A stretch of 64,000 nucleotides of DNA. Source: Halobacillus litoralis. Its GTDB lineage: Bacteria; Bacillota; Bacilli; Bacillales; Halobacillaceae. The notes below the pieces were generated by a model that was given only the letters and a program-made list of their open reading frames with translations, was not told the origin of the DNA and searched no databases. The DNA lies in contig NZ_WMEW01000011.1 of the NCBI RefSeq assembly GCF_009856355.1, positions 62,001 through 126,000 on the forward strand, written 5' to 3'. Each line of letters starts with the position of its first letter. Position 1 is the first letter of the stretch. Positions 8,132-16,768 of the stretch are shown here, in pieces. Position numbers and translations under genes: made by a program.

Positions 8132-8590
8132 ATGTGATTCCTCCTAATTCCGATTTGATTAATAAGCTTTAAACATTCTAACCGACAGTTCTTCTATTTG
8201 TAAACCAGTTTGCATACAATGGTTGTACAAAGAGAACACAGTTCAGTCTTTACGGAGATTTAACACTATATGGCAGGGACAAGTGGTACACTCGAAGTGT
8301 GGACAGGAAGGTTGAATACAATTATTGGAGGGATGTCTTATACCTGTCGTTCGCTCATATGTCACTCGCTGGTTTTTCTTTGTTTGGACCAACTCAAACC
8401 GAAGAACTTCTTGGCGTACATCAGGCGCACCTCCCCCTACATAACGATATAATGAAAAGCGACGCGTTCCGCGTGGCTTTTTTTGCTTGATCTGCATAAA
8501 TTTTATGCAGGTAAGGGAATTCTATGATTAGCAGACGAAAAAGCCGGGTACTGTTACATTAATAAGCCTACATAGGAAGGGATGATTGCA
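8132..8590. other. 459-base intergenic region
   Basis: No convincing gene. The part near 8130 should hold the promoter of the YeeE/YedE gene. A minus-strand 19-codon ORF (8362-8421, starting M Y A K K F F G) has GGGGGAGGTG six bases upstream and could be a real small peptide, but nothing else supports it. A terminator-like hairpin lies at 8454-8485. Confidence 0.4.
8454..8485 (+). terminator. Hairpin with T-run in the intergenic region
   Basis: AAAAGCGACGCG TTC CGCGTGGCTTTTTTT. No plus-strand gene precedes it, so it may end a short RNA or act as an insulator. Confidence 0.5.
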
Positions 8591-8827
8591 ATGCCGAAGA
8601 AGAAGGAATGGCACGTTATTTTCCTGCTTGACAGCAAGAGGGTCGTCACCCATGATCTTGAGTTGAGTGAGGAAATGGATGAAAAGGAAACCTCTGAGTT
8701 TATCGTCAAGCAGCTGGACCGTGGGACCTGGTGGTTCCTTGAGGATGGAGTGGCTCTTCATACAAGCGGGGTGGAAAGCTTCTACCTTGACCGCTGTGCC
8801 CGCCGCACACGCTTCAGCAGAGATTAA
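8591..8827 (+). CDS. Small hypothetical protein
   Basis: A 78-aa soluble protein, charged and rich in aromatic residues (KKKEWHVIFLLDSK, RGTWWFLEDGVALH), with no family I can name. The ATG at 8591 is chosen over 8582 because AGGAAGG at 8573-8579 is only two bases from 8582. A strong terminator follows, so it is a single-gene unit, which supports it being real. Confidence 0.65.
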   Translation: MPKKKEWHVIFLLDSKRVVTHDLELSEEMDEKETSEFIVKQLDRGTWWFLEDGVALHTSGVESFYLDRCARRTRFSRD

Positions 8828-8869
8828 CGCCCCCTGTTTATAATATGGAGAGAAAGTGGCGTATAGAAT

Positions 8870-8904
8870 AGAAGGCCGGATGCCGTTCATCCGGCCTTTT
8901 TTCA
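8870..8904. terminator. Bidirectional terminator
   Basis: AAGGCCGGAT / ATCCGGCCTTTTTT between two convergent genes; it overlaps the last codons of the GNAT gene. Confidence 0.85.
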
Positions 8905-9423
8905 TGTTTCCAGAAAAGGCTGGGAATAGCGGACGATGCCGCTCACGTTTTTCAATGCGCCCGGATGCAGTTCAACAGCCATAAAGGCCTCCTCAGGAAC
9001 GTCGAATGGCGCTTTGATTCCCCATTGGGAAGCAGGCTGGAACCCGAACTTTGGATAATAATCCGGGTGACCGAGAACGATGACGGAGGAAAATCCCAGG
9101 GACCTGGCGGCCGCCAGCGCTTTGGTTATCAGCATTGTACCGATGCCCTCTTTCTGTCGGTCGGGATGGACAGCAGCCGGAGCGAGAGCGAGTGACACGC
9201 TTTCCCCGACAGCGATTTTTGTGAGGAGGATATAGCCGATCACCTCTCCATCATCGACGGCTGTCAATGAAAGCTCAGGAATAAACGCATCCGAGGCCCG
9301 CAGTCTTTCGACAAGCACATGCTCGGTCTGATCACTGTGCTCTTCATGAGCGAAGGCCCGTTCGATGAGTTTCCTCACGGCCGGGATGTCCGCCCGCTGT
9401 TCCTGTCTGATGGTTACAGGCAT
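8902..9423 (-). CDS. GNAT family N-acetyltransferase
   Basis: A 173-aa acetyl-CoA-dependent acetyltransferase of the YhbS-like branch. Motif A for acetyl-CoA binding appears as AVHPDRQKEGIGTMLITKAL at about residues 83-102, followed by VIVLGHPDYYPKFGFQPAS, typical of this branch. The start at 9423 follows AAGGGAG; the longer upstream reading is not supported. The ribosome site is embedded in the 3' arm of the terminator of the upstream gene. The acceptor substrate is unknown. Confidence 0.85.
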   Translation of the reverse strand: MPVTIRQEQRADIPAVRKLIERAFAHEEHSDQTEHVLVERLRASDAFIPELSLTAVDDGEVIGYILLTKIAVGESVSLALAPAAVHPDRQKEGIGTMLITKALAAARSLGFSSVIVLGHPDYYPKFGFQPASQWGIKAPFDVPEEAFMAVELHPGALKNVSGIVRYSQPFLET

Positions 9424-9457
9424 AAAAAAACTCCCTTCTGTATCTAAAAGGGAGTTT
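9424..9457 (-). terminator. Terminator of the 3D-domain gene, overlapping the next ribosome site
   Basis: On the minus strand AACTCCCTT / AAGGGAGTTTTTTT. The second arm contains the ribosome binding site of the GNAT gene. Confidence 0.75.
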
Positions 9458-9484
9458 CTCACAATCCAACGATTTATAAAAGGC

Positions 9485-9985
9485 TTACTCGAGAATTTCG
9501 ACTTCAATCTGGCGGCGCCCGTAATCAAAGGCGTCGCTTTCTTCTGCCATAAACAAATCGATCCGGTGACCTTCAATGTCCCCGCCGATATCTCCGGCCG
9601 TGGCTGTTCCGTAGCCCGGGACGCGGACTTTCGAGCCGAGGGGAATGACAGAAGGATCGACAGCGATCACTTTCTGATCGGGATTGGCGCGGAGGTCGAT
9701 GCCGGTGTAGGTCGTTCCACTGCACCCTTCGCAGAAAGCGGTGTAGGCAGTCGCTTCGACGGCCACCGTCCGTTTCACATCATCTTTGGCAGGTTGTGAA
9801 GCAAAGGAGGCTTCTTTATCTTCCTCTTCCTCAAATCGGTTGTGCTGGAGTTCTTTCTCATCGAGGGTGGTTACTTTTTTATCGGCAGGCTGAGCCGTCT
9901 TATCGGTTTCCTCAGCACTTGAAATATGGGTGATTCCGGAAAACAGGGTCAGCATGACAGCAAGGGATAGGAAATATTTCATCAT
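9485..9985 (-). CDS. Secreted 3D (Asp-Asp-Asp) domain protein
   Basis: A 166-aa protein with a signal peptide (MMKYFLSLAVMLTLFSG, cleavage likely after HISSA), an acidic linker (residues 30-75) and a C-terminal 3D domain. The three aspartates are visible in VIAVDPSVIPLG, ATAGDIGGDIEG and RIDLFM. The 3D domain is a double-psi barrel related to MltA-type lytic transglycosylases and occurs in Bacillus YuiC, YocH and RpfB-like stationary-phase cell-wall proteins. It probably remodels peptidoglycan outside the cell. The start at 9985 follows GAGGTG; earlier codons in frame are not supported. Two cysteines (EGCSG and AFC) are present. Confidence 0.85.
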   Translation of the reverse strand: MMKYFLSLAVMLTLFSGITHISSAEETDKTAQPADKKVTTLDEKELQHNRFEEEEDKEASFASQPAKDDVKRTVAVEATAYTAFCEGCSGTTYTGIDLRANPDQKVIAVDPSVIPLGSKVRVPGYGTATAGDIGGDIEGHRIDLFMAEESDAFDYGRRQIEVEILE

Positions 9986-10172
9986 GTCATACACCTCTTT
10001 CGAAGGAGTTCTTAGAGGAGTATAACAAGGACGCCCATGCATAAACAAATACAAAATACCTACAGATTGATTACAGTTCTGTGACATTCGGCGGGGGCGT
10101 GATCTGCTTTGAAAAGCAGGAACGGGACGCAGGGAGCAATCCTGAAAAAATCGAAAAAAGGGACGATAGACG

Positions 10173-10203
10173 TTTACGAATCTATCAATGGTCATGCTAT
10201 AAT
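10173..10203 (+). promoter_or_regulatory. Promoter of the zinc-ribbon/HtrA pair
   Basis: TTTACG as -35 and extended -10 ATGCTATAAT (10194-10203), spacing 19. It lies about 60 bases before the zinc-ribbon gene. Confidence 0.6.
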
Positions 10204-10264
10204 AGTTGAGGATTATGTACGATTCTGGATCATTAGAAAGCTGTGAAAAAAGGAGGACCAGACC

Positions 10265-11416
10265 ATGATCACATGTCCTCAATGTAACTATGAAAACGCC
10301 GAGGGGTCGCGTTACTGTTCCCAGTGTGGAGCATCCTTATCGGAAGAATCCCCGGCTGATACAAAACGGAAGCGATTGTGGCTGCCTATTCTCACACCTG
10401 CGATAGTCCTTGTTTTGGTGGGGGCGGCCCTTTATTTTGTCTATGATCAGCAAGCAGGTATAAACAAAGAGGTTGTCACATGGAAAACAGAAGCGGAGGA
10501 GGCCGCCCTTGCCGGCGAGTACCGGGAGGCGGAGAAGCTGCTCACCCGTGCCATCCAGGAACGTCCGGATGAAGAAGCCCTGCAGGAGGAACTGAGTCAT
10601 GTGCAGACGGCGCTCAGTATGGAAAAGGAGCTTGAAGAAGTCTCCAAGCTGTTGGAAGAAGGCAGCCTTTCGGAAGCTGACGAACAGCTGGCAACGATTC
10701 AGGCGGCTCTGAAACAGGAAAACGGCCGTCTTTATCAGACCCTTGTCCCCGCACTGAATGAAATGGATTCCAGATTTACGCTTCAGGAAGTGAATGAGGA
10801 GCTTTCTAAAATTACAGACGTGGATGAGCTGGCCGCCAAGCTGAACACCCTTTCGGATCTGAATTTAGAGGAAGCGGCCAAAGTACGGGAAAAAATTTAT
10901 GAGAAAATTGTCAACCGCTCTACGAAAACAGCCGAGGCTGCAGCCGAGGACAAACGGTATACCGAGGCCATTGCTCTGATTGATGAGGGGCTTCAGTATG
11001 TCTCGAACGACGAAAAGCTGATCCAGCTGAAAGAACGGGTGCAGCAGGAGAAGCAGGCGTTTGAGCAGGCCGCACAGGAGCGTCTGGAAAGTGCGATGCA
11101 GCAGGCTGCCCAGGATGAGCTCCGTAATGAAACGGAAGCTCTTGAAGTGGCGGATATCCGAATGGAGAAAGATGAATTCGGAGATTACAAGATCAGTGGT
11201 GAACTGAAGAGTGTCGCGACACAGGTGATCAGTACGATTTCTGTAAAGTACGACATTAAAACACAGGACGGAGAAGTGGTCCGTTCAGAATCCGCCAAAG
11301 TGTACCCGAACTATTTAACCCCGGGTAGTACAGGGAGCTTTGAGAAAATGTACTACAACCTGGAAGAAGGGGAATATATGGTGGAAATGACAGAGCTGGA
11401 ATGGTTAGTAGAATAG
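10265..11416 (+). CDS. Zinc-ribbon, single-pass membrane protein with coiled-coil/TPR-like region
   Basis: The protein (383 aa) starts with a zinc ribbon made of two CPQC/CSQC-type pairs (Cys4, Cys7, Cys18, Cys21). One membrane helix follows at about residues 38-60 (ILTPAIVLVLVGAALYFVY), then a long charged helical region with short repeats (about 65-300) and a beta-rich end resembling FxLYD domains. This puts the ribbon in the cytosol and the helical region outside. The function is unknown. It lies 12 bases upstream of an HtrA-like protease that is also membrane anchored, suggesting a joint role in envelope stress or secretion. AAAGGAGGACC precedes the start. Confidence 0.75.
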   Translation: MITCPQCNYENAEGSRYCSQCGASLSEESPADTKRKRLWLPILTPAIVLVLVGAALYFVYDQQAGINKEVVTWKTEAEEAALAGEYREAEKLLTRAIQERPDEEALQEELSHVQTALSMEKELEEVSKLLEEGSLSEADEQLATIQAALKQENGRLYQTLVPALNEMDSRFTLQEVNEELSKITDVDELAAKLNTLSDLNLEEAAKVREKIYEKIVNRSTKTAEAAAEDKRYTEAIALIDEGLQYVSNDEKLIQLKERVQQEKQAFEQAAQERLESAMQQAAQDELRNETEALEVADIRMEKDEFGDYKISGELKSVATQVISTISVKYDIKTQDGEVVRSESAKVYPNYLTPGSTGSFEKMYYNLEEGEYMVEMTELEWLVE

Positions 11417-11428
11417 GAGGATGCGGAA

Positions 11429-12583
11429 ATGAAACGCTCCTGGATGATCAGCCTGATCGTCTCCCTGCTCATCGTTGGGGGCGGAACGGCGGGCGTTTTC
11501 TATATCCTGGACACCGTGCCGGAACAACTGGCCGTGTCGGCTGTACTCAATCAGCCTCCTGAGGAAGATAAGAAAAACGCAGAAGTACCAAAGGAAACAC
11601 AGGACATTATCTATGAATCTCAAAAACTTGTCGTCCAGATTGAACTGCCGGACGGCACGATCGGCTCCGGATTTTTATACAATGACAAGGGCGATGTGAT
11701 TACGAATGCCCACGTTGTGGCCAATACCGAGGAAGTCTCCGTCATTACGACGGACAGTAAAACCATGCCCGGCGATGTGATCGGGGTCAGCCGCGATACA
11801 GATGTCGCGGTTGTCCGTGTACCTGGATTGAAGGGGCGCGATGCGCTTCCGATCCGGACAGAGGGCTATGCTGAGCTTTTGGATGAAGTGCTTGCACTTG
11901 GGAGCCCGCTCGGTCTGCAGAACACAGTGACCCGCGGTGAAATCAGCGGCGTGGACCGGACGCTGGATATCGAACCGTTCCATTATGAGAATATGTATCA
12001 GATTTCTGCACCGATTTCTCCGGGTAACAGCGGCGGGCCGCTGCTGGACCGGAATACCGGAGAAGTGATCGGAATTAATTCGGCGAAGCTGGATGAGGAA
12101 ACGATCGGCTTCAGTATCCCGATTGCCGACGTCATGCCGATGGTGGAGCGCTGGAGTGAGACACCGATGAAGTCGCTGCCCGAATTTCCTGAGCTGAACG
12201 ACCAGGTGAAGTCACCGGTTACCGGCACCGACGCCGAACAGGCGACCTACATGGTGCAGTATTTCTACGACAGCATCAATCAGGGCGATTTTGTAACGGC
12301 TTATTCCTTGATCAGTTCAAGCTGGCAGGAGAAAACGTCATTTGAAGAGTTCCGTTCCGGCTACAACAATACGCTTAGTGTGACAGTGGACAATCTTGTC
12401 GCTGATCCAAAGGACGACCAGGTGGTTGTCACCGCCTTTATCAACGCTGAGGAAACGGTGGACGGGGAAGTCCAGATGAAGAAATATAAAGTGGTTTATC
12501 CGATTCAGAAGGAAAACCAGTCCGTGAAAATCATGCAGGGCTCCGGTGAGGAAATCAGTAACGAAGACAAGCAGGAAGAATAA
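11429..12583 (+). CDS. HtrA-like S1C serine protease without PDZ, with C-terminal NTF2-like domain
   Basis: A 384-aa membrane-anchored protease (one helix at about residues 7-27). The trypsin-like catalytic triad is intact: His95 in ITNAHVV, Asp125 in RDTDVAVV and Ser201 in SPGNSGGPL. HtrA/DegP proteins usually carry one or two PDZ domains after the protease. Here this is replaced by an NTF2-like/DUF4878-type region at about 265-375 (AEQATYMVQYFYDSINQGD onward). It probably degrades or senses damaged exported proteins. The gene shares an operon with the zinc-ribbon protein and is followed by a terminator. Confidence 0.87.
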   Translation: MKRSWMISLIVSLLIVGGGTAGVFYILDTVPEQLAVSAVLNQPPEEDKKNAEVPKETQDIIYESQKLVVQIELPDGTIGSGFLYNDKGDVITNAHVVANTEEVSVITTDSKTMPGDVIGVSRDTDVAVVRVPGLKGRDALPIRTEGYAELLDEVLALGSPLGLQNTVTRGEISGVDRTLDIEPFHYENMYQISAPISPGNSGGPLLDRNTGEVIGINSAKLDEETIGFSIPIADVMPMVERWSETPMKSLPEFPELNDQVKSPVTGTDAEQATYMVQYFYDSINQGDFVTAYSLISSSWQEKTSFEEFRSGYNNTLSVTVDNLVADPKDDQVVVTAFINAEETVDGEVQMKKYKVVYPIQKENQSVKIMQGSGEEISNEDKQEE

Positions 12584-12589
12584 CGGCGA

Positions 12590-12619
12590 AACCTCCGCTC
12601 AACCCGGGCGGAGGTTTTC
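12590..12619 (+). terminator. Terminator after the protease gene
   Basis: AACCTCCGC / GCGGAGGTTTTC hairpin. Confidence 0.8.
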
Positions 12620-12708
12620 ATCTGTTAAGAAACTATGGGTGTCACAGGTGGTAGATACGGATCCGTTCCGCTTATCGATGGATGCTTGCAAAGTGGATCT
12701 TCGGCTCG

Positions 12709-12738
12709 TGCTGTTCCCGCAGGCGTCGCCATCGAACG
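12709..12738. repeat. Dispersed 30-base repeat, copy 2
   Basis: Differs from 6301-6330 at one base (GCC instead of ACC after GGCGT). Flanking sequence is not shared, so the conserved unit is short. Confidence 0.75.
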
Positions 12739-12860
12739 CTCCAAGCCCTTCGTGTGGCTTTCCCCAGGAAGATCAAACCTTCGTCCGCTCTCAAAGAATG
12801 CGTGACATTCCTGTTGGCGAAAAAAGATTATAGGAATACACAACGTACATGTCTACCATA

Positions 12861-12894
12861 GGAAACCACCGCTCATCGTAAGAGCGGTGGTTTT
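12861..12894. terminator. Bidirectional terminator
   Basis: AAACCACCGCTC / GAGCGGTGGTTTTATTT, between the protease unit and the convergent amine oxidase gene. Confidence 0.8.
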
Positions 12895-12896
12895 AT

Positions 12897-14363
12897 TTAT
12901 CGGTTATGGATTTCCGCTGCGCCCCTGATGCCGGACTCTATGGCTCCTTCAATCCATCCGTGATAGGAGGAGGTGTGCTCGCCGGCAAAATGAATCCGTC
13001 CTTCCGGAAGGGGGATAATATCCTCCAGGTCACGGCTCTGACCCGGAGTGAAAAGGGTGAAGCAGCCGGCAGAATAAGGGTCGCGGCTCCAGTTGTAGAC
13101 GATGCTTGTCATATACGTATCATAAACGACCCGGCCGTACACTCTGGCAAGATCGCTCATCACTTCCTGCACCGCCCGTTTTTTACTGAGGCTGTTGAAT
13201 AACAGCGCGTTCTGCCCCCACGTGTAACTGGCGAGCAGAATCCCGGGACCCGGTTTACCACCGTCGTGACTCGGCTGATAAATGAAGCGGGATGGATAGT
13301 CTGTGATGATATTCCCCACCGGATACTGTTCCCAGAATTTACAGGAAAACTCGATCCCGATTTTAACGGCTGGAACGTTGATGATCTCATGGATAGCCGC
13401 CCATTTTTTAATACAGATGGTATCGTATGGGTGGACGTCGATCCATTGAAACGTCGTAAATGGAATGGTCGTCAGGACATAGTCCCCGCACCAGGTGGAA
13501 AAGCCTCCATTTTTTTCGTTTTTGGAAACTACCTGCACCCCGTCTTTGTAATGGTTGATCGCCACTGCCCGTTCACAGAAGTGGATGGAGGAGGAGAGGT
13601 ACGGATAAAAGGCCCACGGCAGCCGGTCATTGCCGCCTTTAATCTCCCTGAACTTCGTATCTCCTTGAAAAATCGGGAACGTAATGTCGGTGAGAATGTT
13701 AAGAAAAGCGAATTCCGGAAACCCTTCAATTCCCAGAACTACCTTGATTTTTCTCACGGCATTGAGTGACAGGGAGGGACCGTACGGGTTATTACGTAAA
13801 TATTCTCCCATGGAAAGATCGGAAAATTGATCTCTCAGCCGCTCTTTTTCTGCATCGCTGCTGCTGTTATAAAGGTCCAGGAATGGCCGGACAGCGGACA
13901 AAAAGAGATCCTTGGCGGTTTTTCCCTGTTCTTCCGGGTCTACAGGGAAATCGAGAATGGCAGGGTTTTTTTCGTAGTCCTTGTAGTACACGCTTTTTCC
14001 ATTGATCAACATCAGGTCATTAGTTCGTGTATTTTGGAAAGGAGCCGTTTCCAGGCCGAATTTATCAATATAGGCATACACGAGTTTATGGTTGGTCGGA
14101 ATTCTCATGGCTCCTACATCGAGGTAATTGCCATTACTAAACGGAGACCGCACCGTATAGACCCTTCCGCCGAGCCGGCTGCCGGCTTCTAAAATCGTCA
14201 CTTCATGGCCGGCTGCTTTTAGAAGGCTTCCGGCCGTAAGCCCCGCCATTCCCGCTCCGATGATGATGACTCGTTTTTTTTGAACGGATGAGGAAAGACC
14301 GTTGTGTATAATGTGGAGAAAATCATCCGGATATGTAAAGCCTTCCGATTGATAATTCGTCAT
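12897..14363 (-). CDS. FAD-dependent flavin monoamine oxidase family protein
   Basis: A 488-aa amine oxidase of the family that includes L-amino acid oxidases and monoamine oxidases. The FAD dinucleotide fold starts at about residue 31 (RVIIIGAGMAGLTAGSLL), followed by the LEAGSRLGGRVYT motif. The family's C-terminal FAD motif is HFAGEHTSSYHGWIEGAIESG. It should oxidise an amine or amino acid to the imine with release of peroxide and ammonia; the substrate cannot be read. No signal peptide is seen. The start at 14363 follows AAGGGGG. It is a single-gene unit. Confidence 0.88.
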   Translation of the reverse strand: MTNYQSEGFTYPDDFLHIIHNGLSSSVQKKRVIIIGAGMAGLTAGSLLKAAGHEVTILEAGSRLGGRVYTVRSPFSNGNYLDVGAMRIPTNHKLVYAYIDKFGLETAPFQNTRTNDLMLINGKSVYYKDYEKNPAILDFPVDPEEQGKTAKDLFLSAVRPFLDLYNSSSDAEKERLRDQFSDLSMGEYLRNNPYGPSLSLNAVRKIKVVLGIEGFPEFAFLNILTDITFPIFQGDTKFREIKGGNDRLPWAFYPYLSSSIHFCERAVAINHYKDGVQVVSKNEKNGGFSTWCGDYVLTTIPFTTFQWIDVHPYDTICIKKWAAIHEIINVPAVKIGIEFSCKFWEQYPVGNIITDYPSRFIYQPSHDGGKPGPGILLASYTWGQNALLFNSLSKKRAVQEVMSDLARVYGRVVYDTYMTSIVYNWSRDPYSAGCFTLFTPGQSRDLEDIIPLPEGRIHFAGEHTSSYHGWIEGAIESGIRGAAEIHNR

Positions 14364-14485
14364 GGAAAACACCCCCTTTTATGGCTATTCAGTCCATGTG
14401 ATGAACAGTACGGTTCTATGGATGTATTTTCCAATGAGCATATTCATCATCAAACCGACATGAATTAAAGAAGGGGGGATGACAG

Positions 14486-15139
14486 ATGTATCAAGCCTAT
14501 CGACAGGACGGGGCCGACCGGCAGATCCGTGTCCACGGGTCAGGAAGCGTCAAGGTGAAGCCGGACACAGCGGTTATCCAGCTCGGAGTTGTGACGGAAG
14601 GAACGAATCTGACCAGTGTTCAGAATGAAAATGCATCCACCATCAACCGTGTGAAAAGCAAGCTGATGGCAGCAGGTGTGGAAGAGGAGAACATTCAGAC
14701 GTCCGATTATTCCGTGTACCCGCAGTACGATTATGTGGACGGGAAACAGGAGTTCCGCGGTTACCAGGTTTCCCATATGCTGACCGTGACTGTAGAGGAT
14801 ATTGAACAGACGGGCGCGGTCATTGACGCAGCGGTCCAAAGCGGAGCAAACCGGGTGACGAATATAGAATTTACGGTCAGCCAGTCCTATTACTATTATC
14901 AAAACGCTCTGCAGATAGCCCTCGGCCAGGCGCTGGCCACCGCTCAGACCATTGCGAATACGATGAACGTGAAACTCGATCGTAAACCGTTCCGGATCGT
15001 CGAAGAAAAAGGACCGGATGTCCCTCCTGTCCAGCCTTATGCCAAAACACAGGCGCTCAGTGAAAGTGCTGTGCCGATCGAGCCGGGGCTGATGGAAATC
15101 GAGGCCCGTGTCGATGTCTGGTTTCCGTTCTATCCTTAA
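14486..15139 (+). CDS. SIMPL domain (DUF541) protein
   Basis: A 217-aa SIMPL-domain protein (residues 10-215) with the typical start IRVHGSGSVKVKPDTAVIQLGV and the repeat GYQVSHMLTVTVEDIEQTG. Family members form large oligomers, often in the periplasm or at the cell surface, and have been linked to oxidative stress and signalling; the molecular role is unclear. No signal peptide is visible here, so it may be cytosolic. AAGGGGGG precedes the ATG and a terminator follows. Confidence 0.85.
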   Translation: MYQAYRQDGADRQIRVHGSGSVKVKPDTAVIQLGVVTEGTNLTSVQNENASTINRVKSKLMAAGVEEENIQTSDYSVYPQYDYVDGKQEFRGYQVSHMLTVTVEDIEQTGAVIDAAVQSGANRVTNIEFTVSQSYYYYQNALQIALGQALATAQTIANTMNVKLDRKPFRIVEEKGPDVPPVQPYAKTQALSESAVPIEPGLMEIEARVDVWFPFYP

Positions 15140-15168
15140 AACACAGGGCTTTTTGACTGTGTTTTTTT
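15138..15168 (+). terminator. Terminator after the SIMPL gene
   Basis: AAAACACAG / CTGTGTTTTTTT hairpin. Confidence 0.75.
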
Positions 15169-15264
15169 ATATGGAGAAAAAGGTCTTGGTTTAAAATGTT
15201 GTGCCGAGGAAAAACATCCATTACAATGGGCAGTAACAGATGTTCGCAGGTAAGGAGAGGTCAC

Positions 15265-16065
15265 ATGGAAAACTTACTGCTCGCGTTCGGTCTCACCCTG
15301 TTTGCAGGGCTGGCTACCGGAGTAGGGAGCATACTCGCATTTTTCACATCCACAACCAACACACGATTTTTATCGCTGTCACTCGGGTTTTCGGCCGGAG
15401 TGATGATCTATGTATCCATGATCGAAATTTTCTTCAAGGCCCAGGACTCTCTTATCAGTGCGCTCGGGAATGAGATGGGCCAGTGGATCACCGTCGTGTC
15501 CTTTTTCGGAGGCATGCTGCTTATTGCCCTTATCGATAAATGGATTCCGAAAGCCGGCAACCCTCATGAAGTGAAGAAGGTCGAGGATATGACACAGGAC
15601 AAGCAGAAGGACCGTGATCTTTTGAAGATGGGAACGTTCACAGCGCTCGCCATCGCCATTCACAACTTTCCGGAAGGGATTGCCACCTTCACAGCGGCAT
15701 TGAATGACCCGGCCCTTGGCATTGCCATCGCCACCGCGATTGCGATCCATAACATTCCAGAGGGGATTGCCGTGTCGGTGCCGATTTATTTCGCCACGGG
15801 TGATAAGAAAAAGGCGTTCAACCTGTCCTTCTTAAGCGGGTTATCCGAGCCGGTCGGAGCCATTCTTGCCTATCTTGTACTCATGCCTTTTCTGAATGAT
15901 ATGATTTTCGGGATTCTTTTTGCCGGTGTGGCCGGTATCATGGTTTTTATCTCCCTTGATGAACTGCTCCCGGCCTCCAGAAGGTACGGGGAGCCGCATT
16001 TATCCATTTACGGCGTAGTCGCCGGCATGGCAGTCATGGCGCTCAGCCTGCTGCTGTTTATTTAA
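15265..16065 (+). CDS. zupT: ZIP family metal transporter (ZupT-like)
   Basis: A 266-aa membrane protein of the ZIP family, which imports zinc and other divalent metals. The two metal-site signatures are present: [10 protein letters not shown] in one helix and [12 protein letters not shown] in the next. Eight membrane segments are expected, with a charged cytoplasmic loop (about residues 95-130, [16 protein letters not shown]). The ATG at 15265 has AAGGAGAGG just upstream; the 23 earlier in-frame codons are not supported. The gene stands alone between two terminators. Confidence 0.9.
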   Translation: MENLLLAFGLTLFAGLATGVGSILAFFTSTTNTRFLSLSLGFSAGVMIYVSMIEIFFKAQDSLISALGNEMGQWITVVSFFGGMLLIALIDKWIPKAGNPHEVKKVEDMTQDKQKDRDLLKMGTFTALAIAIHNFPEGIATFTAALNDPALGIAIATAIAIHNIPEGIAVSVPIYFATGDKKKAFNLSFLSGLSEPVGAILAYLVLMPFLNDMIFGILFAGVAGIMVFISLDELLPASRRYGEPHLSIYGVVAGMAVMALSLLLFI

Positions 16066-16067
16066 TG

Positions 16068-16107
16068 AAAATCCCCCGGATGCCTCAGGGCGCCCGGGGG
16101 ATTTTTT
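16068..16107. terminator. Bidirectional terminator
   Basis: AAATCCCCCGG / CCGGGGGATTTTTT between zupT and the convergent YgjP-like gene. Confidence 0.85.
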
Positions 16108-16693
16108 AATAGGTCTTTCCTTCAATAATATCTTCAATGACCGTCTGGATGGCGTCTTTTTTTCGGTGGATGAGCCGCCAGTTGAGCGCAATGGCATCTT
16201 CCTGTCTGCTGCCAAGACGGGTGACATCATCCTCCACCGTGACGGGCTGTTTTGTCAGGGCCTTGAATTTTTCAGCCGCTTTTTCCCGCAGCCACGCTTC
16301 GATGTGCTCGTTCAATGCGGCAATCTGTTCTTTCTCTGGCGTTGAAGGAGAGAAGCAGAACTGGAATTTTCCTTTTTGAAAAGAGAACGTGCTCTCCTCT
16401 GTGTCTGCTTCTTCAAACAATACCCGGTAGGCGCGGCCGAGATAGATGATTTTCTGCCCTTCTTCTATGGAGAGGGACTCAGGGTAAAGATCCGCGTGGG
16501 TTTTCTGCCAGTTGTCGATGATCCAGTCGGCTTTCTTTTCAACAAAAGCCTGGACTTTCTCATCTGATTTTTCCTCGGGGGCTGTCACCTGGACCCCGTT
16601 CAAGTCGTCCAGGTAAATTTTCGTAAACTGCAGCTTCGGCTGTTTATGAACGGTATATTGGATCGTTGTCTCATTATGCTGTAGGAGCGGCAT
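16106..16693 (-). CDS. YgjP-like (DUF45) metallopeptidase-family protein lacking the HExxH motif
   Basis: A 195-aa protein that follows the YgjP/DUF45 pattern (EKKADWIIDNWQKT, IIYLGRAYRVLF, then LGSRQEDAIALNWRLIHRKKDAIQTVIEDII). In complete members the sequence NWRLIH is followed about ten residues later by the zinc motif HELAHL. Here the protein ends just there, at IEDIIEGKTY, so it has no catalytic zinc ligands. The DNA beyond the stop is the zupT terminator and zupT itself, so the lost part is not in another frame. It could be a truncated remnant or a form retained for binding. AAGGAGG precedes the ATG. Confidence 0.7.
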   Translation of the reverse strand: MPLLQHNETTIQYTVHKQPKLQFTKIYLDDLNGVQVTAPEEKSDEKVQAFVEKKADWIIDNWQKTHADLYPESLSIEEGQKIIYLGRAYRVLFEEADTEESTFSFQKGKFQFCFSPSTPEKEQIAALNEHIEAWLREKAAEKFKALTKQPVTVEDDVTRLGSRQEDAIALNWRLIHRKKDAIQTVIEDIIEGKTY

Positions 16694-16726
16694 ATCAAGA
16701 CCTCCTTTGCGTTTGAGTGATGTTGT

Positions 16727-16762
16727 AAAAAAACAGTGCCCCTGAAAGGAGGAGCACTGCTT
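16727..16762 (-). terminator. Terminator of the yfkAB gene
   Basis: On the minus strand CAGTGCTCC / GGGGCACTG followed by TTTTTTT. Confidence 0.8.
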
Positions 16763-16768
16763 GGAAAT

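Larger units (their letters stand above)
12584..12896. other. 313-base intergenic region
   Basis: No gene seen. It holds the terminator at 12590, the second copy of the 30-base repeat (12709-12738) with surrounding GC-rich sequence, and a bidirectional terminator at 12861-12894. Confidence 0.6.

Noticed and set aside
8362..8421. Nineteen-codon minus-strand ORF with good ribosome site
   Set aside because: Only the ribosome site supports it; kept as a note in the intergenic entry rather than as a gene.
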